In this document: one piece after another, positions 7,663 through 17,119 of the stretch
How the letters are laid out: every line of letters begins with the position of its first letter
Position numbering within the stretch: position 1 is the stretch's first letter
IMG/VR virus record: IMGVR_UViG_3300009506_000046
Coordinates: 1 to 52,144 of that record
DNA from: a virus
DNA length: 52,144 bases
Direction: 5' to 3' (one strand)
Translations under genes and position numbers: made by a program
The notes under the pieces: model-generated
What the model was told of the DNA's origin: nothing
Seen by the model: only the letters and a program-made list of their open reading frames with translations
Database searches by the model: none

Positions 7663-8070
7663 ATGAAAACAGTAACCATAGTTCTTGACGGAACAGAGTA
7701 TACAGTTGAGGAACTCCGTAGTCGCAATAACGCAGAGTGGCGCGCGGAGTTGGAAAAGCACTTTAGCGAGATCGCAAACGCAATCGAGGAGCTTGGCGTA
7801 GGTGGTGAAGTGGAAGTGAACGACTTTGACGCTATCGCTGGCCTGGTCCGTTCCTTCAGCGGCAAGCTCCTTGGTTCGGTGGGCATCGTTCACGAAATGG
7901 TCAAAAGCTACCTCCCGCCGAACTTGCATAGTACCCTTGACGATGCCTATGATTCTGAGATCATCGAAGCCTTTATCGCCATCCTTGGTTTGGCCTACCC
8001 TTTTGGATCCGCGGTGGGCAAACTGGTTCAGCTTTGGGAGACGATTGGCTCAACGCCGCGTCAGACATAA
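7663..8070 (+). CDS. Tail assembly chaperone (gpG-like)
   Basis: A 135-aa, largely helical acidic protein between tail tube and tape measure, the slot of lambda gpG. AAGGGGATG precedes the ATG. A canonical slippery heptamer (7998-8004) near its 3' end lies where a second frame (-1) is open to 8306, so a fraction of ribosomes should make a longer gpG-T fusion (114 residues plus about 100). The chaperone coats the tape measure during tube polymerisation. Confidence 0.75.
   Translation: MKTVTIVLDGTEYTVEELRSRNNAEWRAELEKHFSEIANAIEELGVGGEVEVNDFDAIAGLVRSFSGKLLGSVGIVHEMVKSYLPPNLHSTLDDAYDSEIIEAFIAILGLAYPFGSAVGKLVQLWETIGSTPRQT
7998..8004 (+). promoter_or_regulatory. Programmed -1 frameshift site C_CCT_TTT
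   Basis: The heptamer fits X_XXY_YYZ in the zero frame: the last C of TAC, then CCT (P113) and TTT (F114). The -1 frame is open from 7959 to 8306 and continues into the second chaperone part. Slippage gives WIRGG... after F114. This mirrors lambda G/GT. Confidence 0.6.
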
Positions 8071-8306
8071 CGGAGTTGGCGTTATCTCAATGGGGCCTTT
8101 GGGATGACCAATTAGACATACTGACCTTGGCAACCTTGCAAGTGTCCTACATAAGGCGCAAACGATGGGAAGCCAAGCTTCTGGCGGGCGAAGTGTGGAA
8201 AACACTGAGTGACGCTATGAGTCAAAGAGGTCAGGCGCGGAACATTGACTTGTCCGGCTTTATGTCCCAAATGGGTCATCCTGGATTAAAGGAAGGTGCA
8301 GAATGA
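8004..8306 (+). CDS. Tail assembly chaperone, frameshift-encoded C-terminal part (gpT-like)
   Basis: A -1 frame extension of the first chaperone gene. It is read from 8004 after slippage and yields about 100 residues containing WGLWDDQLDILTLATLQVSYIRRKRWEAK. The only independent start is a TTG at 8034 with poor ribosome site support, favouring frameshift expression. The T part normally binds tail tube subunits and recruits them to the tape measure. Confidence 0.65.
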   Translation, partial: WIRGGQTGSALGDDWLNAASDITELALSQWGLWDDQLDILTLATLQVSYIRRKRWEAKLLAGEVWKTLSDAMSQRGQARNIDLSGFMSQMGHPGLKEGAE

Positions 8307-8596
8307 AAGGCAAAGGAATGTCACAAGGTCAAGCGGAAGCAACGGTGCAGAAGGTGCTTGACTTGATGACAACCGACGAAGTTGATGAGATCGTGCCAGA
8401 CGGTGACCCGACCTTTCAACTCATCAGCGATGCGATTATGGCGTGGTACGTGCTCTTGTGGGCATCAGGCGTCTTTCGAACCAGGACCAACAAACAGAGG
8501 CAAGCGGTTGAAAGGACCCTGGCTGGTTCCCTACTCATCCTGGGAACGCTTGTGAAATACACTTATGCTTTGGGGATGCGTAAGGACTCTGACTAA
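8303..8596 (+). CDS. Hypothetical protein between chaperones and tape measure
   Basis: A 97-aa protein whose ATG overlaps the preceding stop (ATGA), so coupled. It has an acidic N-half (DEVDEIVPDGDPT) and two moderately hydrophobic stretches (AWYVLLWASGVF, GSLLILGTLVKYTYALGM). Possibly a third chaperone-like factor or a small membrane protein; no family recognised. Confidence 0.6.
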   Translation: MKGKGMSQGQAEATVQKVLDLMTTDEVDEIVPDGDPTFQLISDAIMAWYVLLWASGVFRTRTNKQRQAVERTLAGSLLILGTLVKYTYALGMRKDSD

Positions 8597-11143
8597 TTGA
8601 GTGTCAAACTCGGCGATGCTCTTGTATACATCAAGGGAGATCGCACAGACTATGACAGCGACTTAGACAGCGCCGAAAAGAAAACCAAGGGATTTGTTTC
8701 CCGAGCAGGCTCGGCGATAAAATCAGGCCTAGGCACCGCCTTTTCTATGGCGAGTGGTATGCTGATTGCCCAAGGCATCGGCAAGATCACAAGCGCCATA
8801 GGCGAGATGGTTTCTGAGGTCCCCCGCGTTGATGCTATGGCCCAAACCTTTGACAAACTGATCCAGTCTGTTGGGGGTGACACCGCCCAGGCGATGCAAC
8901 AACTCCGTGAAGCCACTCGCGGGATGGTCTCTGACGCTGACCTTCTTTACGCTGGCAACAAGTTCCTTGCCATGGGTTTGGCTGAATCATCCGACGAAGC
9001 CGCAAAACTCGCTGAGGTCGCCACTCAATTAGGATTGGCGATGGGCGAGGACGTAACATATAGTATGGAAAATTTTGCTCTGATGCTTGCGAATCAGAGC
9101 ATCCCGCGCCTAGACTCTTTCGGCATCTCCAGCGGCAAAGTTCGCGAACGCATCAAAGAGCTAATGGAGGCCGATTCGTCATTGACCCGCGAGACCGCCT
9201 TCATGACAGCTACCCTCGAGCAAGCCGAGCTCACGATGGCGAAGGTTGGTGAGCAAGGTGACAATGTGGCGGCGTCACAAGCGCGAATGAAAGCCAAGAT
9301 GGAGAATGCCAAAATAGCGATTGGCCGATCCATTCTCCCAATGTGGCAAAAGTTTACTGGGTTCTTGGCCGACACAGCATCTAAGTACATCCCCCTCATC
9401 GCTGACGCCTTTCAAAAGAAAGTCATCCCTTTCCTGCAGAACAAAGTTATGCCCATCCTGGAGGAATTGGGGGGCTGGTTGGGCAAGATGTTGCCCAAGG
9501 CTATCAAGGTCGTCAGCGGTTTTATCACGTCGGTTTTTATTCCCTCCTTCAATCGCTCCGTCGAGGCCGCCGAATTAGTCATCAGCGTCGTCCGTGGCAT
9601 CATTGAGGCTATTCAGCACTTCCTCCAATGGGGCGAGGTGATGGGACCCGAAGAGTTTATCCCAGGGTTTGCCAGTATGCCTGAGTGGCTACAGGGTATA
9701 ATCAATACCGCCTTTGAAATCATGTGGGGCATCGTCGCCTTCATTCAAGATACCCTCATCCCAGGCATTCAGGAGGGGATGGAGTTCCTGTCCACAACCG
9801 TCATCCCGATCATCGTCGCCGTCGCCCAAACCATAATGGAAAAGCTTAACGAGGCTATAGCCTGGGTTCAAGAAAACTGGACGATGATTTCTACTATCAT
9901 TGGCACCGTGCTACAAGTGGTCTATGATACTGTCGTCTCTGTCCTAATCGAGGTTGTGTCCGAGATTATGGACAAAGTCATGATCATCGTCAACTTCATC
10001 CGTGAGAATTGGGACTTAATTCAGCAAACCATTGTCACGGTCATGACAGCCATCGCCACAGTCATAGGCGCGGTTTTGTTTATTATTTACAAAGCGTGGG
10101 AAGAGTTTGGCGATGAGATTACGGCGGTGGTTAAGTTCGTTTGGGATTTGCTCAACACGATCATAGAACAAGCCATGCACCTGATCTTGGGTATCATCAA
10201 AGTTGTCATGCTTGCCATAAATGGCGATTGGTCGGCGATCTGGACCATGATCAAGGACTTTGCCGCCAATATCTGGAACACCATTAAGAGCGTAGTCGAG
10301 TCTATCGCCAATGCTTTGAAAGATGCCATTATCGGCATCATCTCCGCTTTGCAGGGGTGGCTGTCGGGCGCCTGGTCAAGCATCAAATCAACCGCGAGCG
10401 CTACCTGGACCGCGCTGAAGCTTGCGGTTGAATCTCTGGTCAACAACCTACGCACCGCCATTAAAGACATCATCTCCAATGTGCAATCCTGGCTCTCTGA
10501 CCGCTGGAACGATATCAAGCGTGCTGCGGCTGATGCCTGGGAAGCGGTCAAGGCGATTGTCTCAACCAAGGTCAACACTCTCAAAACCAACTTGCAATCC
10601 GCTTTTGAGAACATAAAAACGGTCATCTCTAACATTTGGGACGCCATCAAAACAGTTATCTCCCGTGCCTGGGAAGGAATCAAGGGCATAGTCTCCGACT
10701 CTATTAATGCCGTGTTGGGAATCCTGCGTGGCATTGTCGGTCAGTTCGAGGCCGCGGGTCGTGCCGTGGTTGACGCCGTGCGTAACGGTATCGCCAACGC
10801 CTGGGATGGTCTTGTTGGATGGTTCAAAGACAAACTCAACGATCTACGTAACATGCTCCCGTTCAGTGAACCGAAAGCAGGCCCCGCCTCGCCATTGTAC
10901 GGGTTAGGAAAAGCGGGAGAGGCCATCATTGGCAATCTGGCTCAGGGCGCCGACCGAGCTCTGAGCGCGGGCGGTCTTGGTGTGTTGGCAAACTTGCCGC
11001 AAGCCATTGCCTCAGCGATAGCCAGCACCAGATTGACAACCGCTTCTGGCCCTATCTTCAACATCGACGCTCACTACGCCTACCGGGAGGAAACTGACCT
11101 GGTGACCGATATACAGATGCTGAGAAAGTTGTACGGGGGATAG
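8597..11143 (+). CDS. Tail tape measure protein
   Basis: An 848-aa protein, the longest in the tail block after the hub. It starts at a TTG directly after the previous stop. The N-terminus (VYIKGDRTDYDSDLDSAEKKTKGF) and first hydrophobic segment (SGLGTAFSMASGMLIAQGIGKI) are typical. Hydrophobic helices follow at about 390-520, then Trp-containing amphipathic repeats (W..IK......W..LK) at about 550-740. At roughly 0.15 nm per residue it would set a tail of about 127 nm, consistent with a siphovirus. Confidence 0.9.
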   Translation: MSVKLGDALVYIKGDRTDYDSDLDSAEKKTKGFVSRAGSAIKSGLGTAFSMASGMLIAQGIGKITSAIGEMVSEVPRVDAMAQTFDKLIQSVGGDTAQAMQQLREATRGMVSDADLLYAGNKFLAMGLAESSDEAAKLAEVATQLGLAMGEDVTYSMENFALMLANQSIPRLDSFGISSGKVRERIKELMEADSSLTRETAFMTATLEQAELTMAKVGEQGDNVAASQARMKAKMENAKIAIGRSILPMWQKFTGFLADTASKYIPLIADAFQKKVIPFLQNKVMPILEELGGWLGKMLPKAIKVVSGFITSVFIPSFNRSVEAAELVISVVRGIIEAIQHFLQWGEVMGPEEFIPGFASMPEWLQGIINTAFEIMWGIVAFIQDTLIPGIQEGMEFLSTTVIPIIVAVAQTIMEKLNEAIAWVQENWTMISTIIGTVLQVVYDTVVSVLIEVVSEIMDKVMIIVNFIRENWDLIQQTIVTVMTAIATVIGAVLFIIYKAWEEFGDEITAVVKFVWDLLNTIIEQAMHLILGIIKVVMLAINGDWSAIWTMIKDFAANIWNTIKSVVESIANALKDAIIGIISALQGWLSGAWSSIKSTASATWTALKLAVESLVNNLRTAIKDIISNVQSWLSDRWNDIKRAAADAWEAVKAIVSTKVNTLKTNLQSAFENIKTVISNIWDAIKTVISRAWEGIKGIVSDSINAVLGILRGIVGQFEAAGRAVVDAVRNGIANAWDGLVGWFKDKLNDLRNMLPFSEPKAGPASPLYGLGKAGEAIIGNLAQGADRALSAGGLGVLANLPQAIASAIASTRLTTASGPIFNIDAHYAYREETDLVTDIQMLRKLYGG

Positions 11144-11144
11144 C

Positions 11145-12026
11145 ATGGCGACCATCTCTGTAACCATTGACGGAATAGAATACGACCTCAGCAACACTTT
11201 CAACTTTCTCGGTCATGACAGCCTTGGCATGCCTGCCCAGCACCGATTGGCCGAGCGCGCCCCGCAACAGCATGGCCAGACGGATAGGGGTTTTCGGCTC
11301 GACGCAAGAACTTTCAGGTTGTATTTTGGCCTTGATGGGTCAGACATAGCCGATCTTTACGACAAGCGAGAGCAATTCCTAAGGCTTTTCAAGCCATCCA
11401 ATCAAGTTATTAGAGTCACGTTTAGTCTTGACAATGGCTACACCCGCCGCATAGATGCTCACTACAATGGAGACATTAACTTTGCCAGCGCAGACAAACA
11501 GGGATTTTACTTGAGGGTGGTTGTTGCCCTGGTGGCCCCCGACCCCACTTTATACAATCCCGTTGAGCAAGCTGAAGTGTTCGCCCTCGGGGCGGGTGGT
11601 GGCGCGTTTGCCGTCCCTATGGAAGTCCCTCTCGCTGTGGGTGCATCTGTCCTCAATGTCAACAGGGTAGTGGATTATGCCGGCAGTTGGGTGTCTTACC
11701 CCTTCATTCGCATTGTAGGACCCATCACGTCTGCCAAGGTTTACAATGTCACCACCGGCGAACAAATCTACTTTGGCGGGGTGACAATAGACGCAGGCGA
11801 CTACTATGACGTCGATTGTCGCTATGGCCAGAAAACCGTAGTCGACTCGGAGGGCAACAATAAGATCGGCGACTTGTCCACCGACTCGGATCTTGGCACG
11901 TTTCACCTTGAGGCCCCGCAGGGACTTGCTACAAGCCTACCCAATGACATTCAAGTGACCGGCAGCGGGGTAACCTCCGCAACAGAGGTGTACTTGCGCT
12001 ACGCCGAGCGCTTTATCGGAATTTAG
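11145..12026 (+). CDS. Distal tail protein (Dit-like)
   Basis: A 293-aa protein directly downstream of the tape measure. The N-terminal half (TISVTIDGIEYDL, QTDRGFRLDARTFRLYF, FLRLFKPSNQVIRVTF) fits the Dit hub fold that forms the ring between tube and tail tip. The C-terminal half has a beta-sandwich character. It starts 2 nt after the upstream stop. Confidence 0.75.
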   Translation: MATISVTIDGIEYDLSNTFNFLGHDSLGMPAQHRLAERAPQQHGQTDRGFRLDARTFRLYFGLDGSDIADLYDKREQFLRLFKPSNQVIRVTFSLDNGYTRRIDAHYNGDINFASADKQGFYLRVVVALVAPDPTLYNPVEQAEVFALGAGGGAFAVPMEVPLAVGASVLNVNRVVDYAGSWVSYPFIRIVGPITSAKVYNVTTGEQIYFGGVTIDAGDYYDVDCRYGQKTVVDSEGNNKIGDLSTDSDLGTFHLEAPQGLATSLPNDIQVTGSGVTSATEVYLRYAERFIGI

Positions 12027-12043
12027 GAACCCAGGAGGGTGTC

Positions 12044-13036
12044 ATGGCAGAAAAGTCTATCTTTTGGACCACCGGCAGCACCGGTGATGGCGCAACAGAA
12101 TATACCCAAGCGGAGCTGATCCGCTGGGTGCGCCAATGGATGATTGGTGACTCCACCACTGAGGGAGTGCATAAAAACTACCTCAACGAACTGGAGGTCA
12201 CTGGCACGTCCTCGCCAGTCTCCGTCAACACCGGCGCGGCTATCGTCTACGGTTTTCCCTACTGGAACACCGCGAGTGAGACTGTAGCCGTCCCGACCCC
12301 GTCGTCCTCTACTCGCATCGACAGGATCGTACTTGAGGCAGACTGGACAGCGCAAACCGTCAGAATCACCCGCGTCGCCGGGACGGAAGGGGCAGGTGCG
12401 CCCAGTCTCACTCAGACGGATGGCGTGGAGTGGCAAATACCGCTCGCGCAGGCCTCCATCACTACCGGAGGGGTGATTACTGTCACCGACGAACGAGCGT
12501 TCGTACATCCCAATATCGAGATCGAGACGAGCATGATTGAGGATGAGGCGGTGACCGCGGCCAAGATCGACAATAGGACACGGACGGTTTTTATCCCTTG
12601 TAGCCAAGCGCATGTGTATCTTTCCTCGACTGTACGAGATGTTGAGGCTCAGGGATGGGTCATGTCGGACGATGGTTATACAACCGTTTGCAAGGGTTGG
12701 GGCAGAGTGCCAGAAGACTTTGCCAGCGGATTGACCATCGAGGCGGTCATTGTCGGCAGCACTAGCGCGACGGGCAATATCTACACCTACAATGCGGCAT
12801 ACTATGGCGCCGTTGGCGAATCTTACACCAACCATACCGCTGGTGCGTCGTGGGCAACGGTCAACTTGGACACTACCAACGAGATATTTGAAGCACGGAG
12901 CATGTCTCTGTCCAGTGCCGCTGCTGGTGACCATGTTAGCCTAGAGTTCCAGCGTAACCCCGGACATGCCTCTGATGTCCTTAGCTCAGACTGTTACTTC
13001 GCTGGTTGGTTGATGACCTATACAGCGGACAGCTAA
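12044..13036 (+). CDS. Tail fibre / baseplate protein
   Basis: A 330-aa protein with a good GGAGGGTG site. The N-terminus (IFWTTGSTGDGATEYTQAELIRWVRQWM), then the ...INTGAAIVYGFPYWN-like segment, a RIDRIVLEADW strand and MIEDEAVTAAKI are typical of fibre proteins attached to Dit in long-tailed phages. The C-terminal 150 residues are a separate beta-rich domain that may bind receptor. The stop overlaps the next ATG (TAATG). Confidence 0.65.
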   Translation: MAEKSIFWTTGSTGDGATEYTQAELIRWVRQWMIGDSTTEGVHKNYLNELEVTGTSSPVSVNTGAAIVYGFPYWNTASETVAVPTPSSSTRIDRIVLEADWTAQTVRITRVAGTEGAGAPSLTQTDGVEWQIPLAQASITTGGVITVTDERAFVHPNIEIETSMIEDEAVTAAKIDNRTRTVFIPCSQAHVYLSSTVRDVEAQGWVMSDDGYTTVCKGWGRVPEDFASGLTIEAVIVGSTSATGNIYTYNAAYYGAVGESYTNHTAGASWATVNLDTTNEIFEARSMSLSSAAAGDHVSLEFQRNPGHASDVLSSDCYFAGWLMTYTADS

Positions 13037-16000
13037 TGGCAGCCACCAAGCAACAAATCCTGGATTGGGTCGCGGGCTTAACCAGCCGCGGCGATCGGCG
13101 CGTCATCATAGGTCAACAGATCTGCGGTCGCGCCCTCGATATACAATCCTGCTACGACCATTACTTTCTTGACCTGGAAACCGCCACCGGGCAACAGCCT
13201 GCCCTAATCGGTTTTCAATGGCGACGCTACAATCCCACCTTTACCGCCCAAAACATAGCCTTGATGTCATCGCTTGCACAAGACCACTGGGACGCTGGCG
13301 GCCTGGTGGTTATCATCCCCAACTTCCCGAACCCCTGGAACGAATCCTACGCCAATGATACCGACCGGCCACTATGGGGGCTTGAAGATCTTGTAGACGA
13401 CCAAACCGCGGTTTATGATACCTGGCACTCCATGATTGACGACATGATGGAAGAGTTCAAGGTTATGACCGATGAGGGAGTCATTATCATCTTCAGACCG
13501 TTTCGAGAGTGTACGGGCGGCTGGTATTGGTGGGGTCCCGTGCCCGACGCTGGCAATGAGTGGAATCTAAACCAGTCACGTTATATCGCTTCCTTTGTCG
13601 CCATGTGGGAGGACCTGCGGGATTACGTTGAGCAAGAGCACGGCATGGCCGACAAGCTCATCTGGCTCTACACTACCGCGAACCGTGACCAGGGGCGCGA
13701 CTTGTCAGCTCAATGGCCTGGTTCAAGCTATGCCGATTGGGCAGGGGCGTCATGCTACGAGGATGACGCTGAAATCACATCGCCGGGCTACACCGAGCTG
13801 GACGGCATAAGCGGTGCCGAAATCTGTTACTCGGAGCACGGCCCTTACTATCCCAACACAGGTAACTATAACTGTATGGTCCCCCTGAACAAGATCAAGA
13901 CGGGCGGTTACTCCAACATGGTCATGATCATGTGGTGGGCGACGTGGGGTGAGGATTACCAGGAAGCTATTGTAGACAATGCCCAGGCATCTAACCTCAT
14001 GAACGATCCCTGGTCAATCGTGCTTGGGTTGGTTGAACCTCAAGAGGGAGCGCCGCCAGAACCGCCAGAGGAGTCGACAGAGGTATATAAAGACGATGAC
14101 AGCTTGGTCGGCTTTTGGGCTATGGAGGAAGCCTCGGGCACGCGGTACGATCAAAGCGTGAGGCTCAACCACCTGACCGACAATAACACCGTGAGTCAAA
14201 GCGCAGACCAGAAGGAAGGTACTTACAGCGCAGACTTTGAATCCGGAAATAACGAATACCTAAACATCACCGACGCCAACCAATCGGGGTTGGCGCTTTC
14301 TGGCGAGTTCACCATTTGTATGTGGATCAAGGCCGAGTCCGTTGCTGCCTCTCAGGTTCTGGCGGCAAAGTACGTCACATCTGGAAACCAACGGAGTTAT
14401 ATGGCGTGGTTGATCTTGTCGGGCGGCAGCGTCTACCCGCGGTTGAATGTCTCAAGCAATGGAAGCACTTACTCGGCAGTTCAGGCCGACACTCCGGTAT
14501 CAGCCGGGACATGGGTGCATCTTGCCTTTGTCTATGATGGGTCTGAACTCATCATCTATCGCGACGCAGAATCTGATTGCACCCCGACTTCCTTCTCTAG
14601 CGCAGTTTTTGACTCCACCTCAGAATTCCGCTTGGGGCGGCATCCCGAAAACACGTGGCCTTACGATGGCTTGATGGATGAGGTCTTGGTTTTCAATCGT
14701 GCACTGACAGCGACTCAGATCAATGATATCTACACCAATGGCATTCGCAACCCGCCGGTCTACGACACTGACGTGAACCTGCGCGCCCTGTATCGCCTTG
14801 AGGAAACCAGCGGTACAAGGTATGATAGCTCCCCCAATGATGACAATGACTTGACTGATGGTAACTCGGTGGGGTACTCGACCGATTCGCAAGAGGGAGA
14901 CAACTCAGCTGACTTTGAGGATACGAGTAGCCAATATCTAACTATTGCTGACGCCAGCCAGACGGGGTTGGACCTAAGTGACCGCTTTACCTTGCTTTGT
15001 TGGGTGAAACCGGAGACTCTTACCGCCGTGAGCCGCCACGCTCTTGTGTCCAAATTTGACATTGATGGTGGCGACAGGGCTTACCAACTCTCTTTATTAT
15101 TAGACACCGGCAATTACTACGCTCGCATCTCTGTATCTCCTGACGGTGCGGCTGCAACTCACCACAGGGGAGATACCGCCATCTCCGCTGGCACTTGGTA
15201 TCACGTCGCCGCTGTCTACGACGGTTCAGAGCTCCGCATCTATATTGACGGAGATCTTGACTCTGCCCCAACTACAAGTTTCACCAGCTCGCTCAACAAC
15301 TCCGACGCGGCGTTCGAGCTTGGCCGAGGCCAAAACGACACTTTTTACTACGATGGCCTCCTTGACGAAGTAGCAGTTTTTGACCGCGCCTTGCTCCAGG
15401 GTGAGATACAGTACATCATAGCCAGTGGGATCGTGGCCCCATCGGCTCCCCCCGCCGAGGAACCCATCCCCCCTCCCCCGTCCCTGACCCCCGGCATGGT
15501 TTATGACGTCCAATACCGTCTTGACTTTCTCAACATCAGCGGCGTCAAGGTTGCCGAGGTATGGGACTTTCTTGGCCTATCCTATGTCAAGAAGGTTAAC
15601 ACTTACGGTTTGTGTCGGTTCCTCCTTCCTGGAGATCACCACTCTATCGCTACCCTCGGTCATCGTTATATCGTGGAGGTTTGGCGCAGGGTTCCCAATG
15701 CTGGCCTTGACTGGTATCGTGACTTCCAGGGGCTGTTTTTGGATCAGCGCCGGTTTTGGTCCGGTGCTTCCTACTTTGAGGGAATTGCCCCCGGCATCCT
15801 CTGGCTTCTCTCCACTCGTCATGTGGCCTGGAAGGCCGGGACCGCGAACCGCAGTCAATTTACTTCATCTCCGGCCGAGACTATCCTCAAGCGCCTTGTG
15901 GATTACAACTGCGCAGCCAACGCCACAACTGCAAACGGCAGGGAACGCGCAGGGGTAATCTCTGGCCTGACCGTCGAGGCAACAAGCTCAGGAGGCAATA

Positions 16001-16596
16001 CCATAACCTGGGCATGCGCTTGGAAAAACGTACTTGCCGAGTTGACCAAGATAGCCGACATCGCCGGCGGCGACTTTGACCTTGTAGAGCAATCCGCTGC
16101 CAATTGGGAATTTCAATGGTTTGCGGGGCAGCGTGGTAGTGACCTGTCAGCAAGCCTGACATTCAATCTCGAGCGTGGTAACATGGGCAATCCCTCTTAT
16201 CGCATGAACCGTATCCAGGAGGGCACCGTTGCCATTGTCGCCGGCAGGGGGCGCGAAGATTCGCGAGCTACGCGCATAGTCGCGGGTCCAGATTACAGCG
16301 CAAGCAATGACGTGGAGATATTTGTTGACTCCAGCCAGAGCTTGACGCAAGCTGCTCTGCAGGCGGTTGGCAATCAAAAGCTCAGTGAAACGCAAGCCAA
16401 AGGCGTCTTGACCTTTGATGTTCTCCAAACTCCGGCCACGATGTACGGTATACATTACTGTGTGGATGGAGTAATGGGCGACCTTGTCACCGCCGACTAC
16501 GAGGAAGTCGAGGAAACCCACAAGGTCATCCAAGTCTCCGTTGCATTATCTCAAGATGGGACCGAGAGAATTGACATCCAAACAGAGGCAAACTAA
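13036..16596 (+). CDS. Tail hub protein with GH26 glycosidase and two LamG domains
   Basis: 1186 aa in four parts. Residues 1-340 resemble glycoside hydrolase family 26: FRPFRE gives acid/base E158 with following GGWYWWG, and YSEHG gives nucleophile E267. Residues about 350-560 and 570-800 are two related LamG/concanavalin-like domains (each with DGL.DEV.VF.RAL). After a Pro-rich linker, the last ~370 residues resemble the ReqiPepy6 gp37-like/Tal hub of siphovirus tail tips. The enzyme would cut a mannan- or glucan-like surface polymer while the hub attaches it to the tail tip. The start is the ATG in the TAATG overlap; the longer frame from 13006 lies within the upstream gene. Confidence 0.8.
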   Translation: MAATKQQILDWVAGLTSRGDRRVIIGQQICGRALDIQSCYDHYFLDLETATGQQPALIGFQWRRYNPTFTAQNIALMSSLAQDHWDAGGLVVIIPNFPNPWNESYANDTDRPLWGLEDLVDDQTAVYDTWHSMIDDMMEEFKVMTDEGVIIIFRPFRECTGGWYWWGPVPDAGNEWNLNQSRYIASFVAMWEDLRDYVEQEHGMADKLIWLYTTANRDQGRDLSAQWPGSSYADWAGASCYEDDAEITSPGYTELDGISGAEICYSEHGPYYPNTGNYNCMVPLNKIKTGGYSNMVMIMWWATWGEDYQEAIVDNAQASNLMNDPWSIVLGLVEPQEGAPPEPPEESTEVYKDDDSLVGFWAMEEASGTRYDQSVRLNHLTDNNTVSQSADQKEGTYSADFESGNNEYLNITDANQSGLALSGEFTICMWIKAESVAASQVLAAKYVTSGNQRSYMAWLILSGGSVYPRLNVSSNGSTYSAVQADTPVSAGTWVHLAFVYDGSELIIYRDAESDCTPTSFSSAVFDSTSEFRLGRHPENTWPYDGLMDEVLVFNRALTATQINDIYTNGIRNPPVYDTDVNLRALYRLEETSGTRYDSSPNDDNDLTDGNSVGYSTDSQEGDNSADFEDTSSQYLTIADASQTGLDLSDRFTLLCWVKPETLTAVSRHALVSKFDIDGGDRAYQLSLLLDTGNYYARISVSPDGAAATHHRGDTAISAGTWYHVAAVYDGSELRIYIDGDLDSAPTTSFTSSLNNSDAAFELGRGQNDTFYYDGLLDEVAVFDRALLQGEIQYIIASGIVAPSAPPAEEPIPPPPSLTPGMVYDVQYRLDFLNISGVKVAEVWDFLGLSYVKKVNTYGLCRFLLPGDHHSIATLGHRYIVEVWRRVPNAGLDWYRDFQGLFLDQRRFWSGASYFEGIAPGILWLLSTRHVAWKAGTANRSQFTSSPAETILKRLVDYNCAANATTANGRERAGVISGLTVEATSSGGNTITWACAWKNVLAELTKIADIAGGDFDLVEQSAANWEFQWFAGQRGSDLSASLTFNLERGNMGNPSYRMNRIQEGTVAIVAGRGREDSRATRIVAGPDYSASNDVEIFVDSSQSLTQAALQAVGNQKLSETQAKGVLTFDVLQTPATMYGIHYCVDGVMGDLVTADYEEVEETHKVIQVSVALSQDGTERIDIQTEAN

Positions 16597-16889
16597 TGAC
16601 TCTGAGTAGACAGTTTTTCGAGAGCTTGCTTGAGCAAATATCTGCACTTGAGACGCGCTTGGCGATCCTGGAGTCGAGGGAACCTCTTGCGATTGGTAGC
16701 TACTCAGAGAATGACGTAGGGAATCCACCCACCCTTGAACAGATCGAGGGGGCACTGGGGGCTTCTACGGATGTGGGAACCGGCGCCATTGGTGTAATCA
16801 ACGACAATGGCGCCGGGTCCAACGTTTGGTTCTGCGTCTCTCTTGGCTCTGACGGTTGGTGGTACGAGGCGCTTACTGCGGCCTCCTAG
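16596..16889 (+). CDS. Small tail-tip protein with N-terminal coiled coil
   Basis: 97 aa. Residues 5-28 form a short coiled coil (LLEQISALETRLAILES); the rest is Gly/Asn-rich with VWFCVSLGSDGWWYEALT. It is the last gene of the plus-strand structural block and may trimerise as a tip or fibre accessory. It starts in the TAATG overlap with the hub gene. Its TAG overlaps the stop of the convergent gene. Confidence 0.6.
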   Translation: MTLSRQFFESLLEQISALETRLAILESREPLAIGSYSENDVGNPPTLEQIEGALGASTDVGTGAIGVINDNGAGSNVWFCVSLGSDGWWYEALTAAS

Positions 16890-17119
16890 ATTGGTTCTCC
16901 GACAATTGCCAACGATGGGAACAAAACCTCACAAACCTCAGCTTGGTTCATAATTTGGCTGCCCTGTAATGGCTCTCCGTTATAGGCGCAACGGTAAAGC
17001 CGATACAAGCAAGTGCCATCCGATTCTTTTCTGAGCACCAGGGCTTTGACGACGAAATACATTTCGTCACCTTGCTTGATCTCTGCAGGCACAACGGTAT
17101 AGGCGTTAACCACTGGCAT
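16886..17119 (-). CDS. Small hypothetical early protein
   Basis: 77 aa from the ATG at 17119, which has a strong GGGGGTGAG site; the longer frame starts inside that site. Beta-rich sequence (VVNAYTVVPAEIKQGDEMYFVVKALV). Last gene of the 18985-16886 operon. Its stop shares the CTAG with the convergent tail gene, so there is no space for a terminator. Confidence 0.65.
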   Translation of the reverse strand: MPVVNAYTVVPAEIKQGDEMYFVVKALVLRKESDGTCLYRLYRCAYNGEPLQGSQIMNQAEVCEVLFPSLAIVGEPI

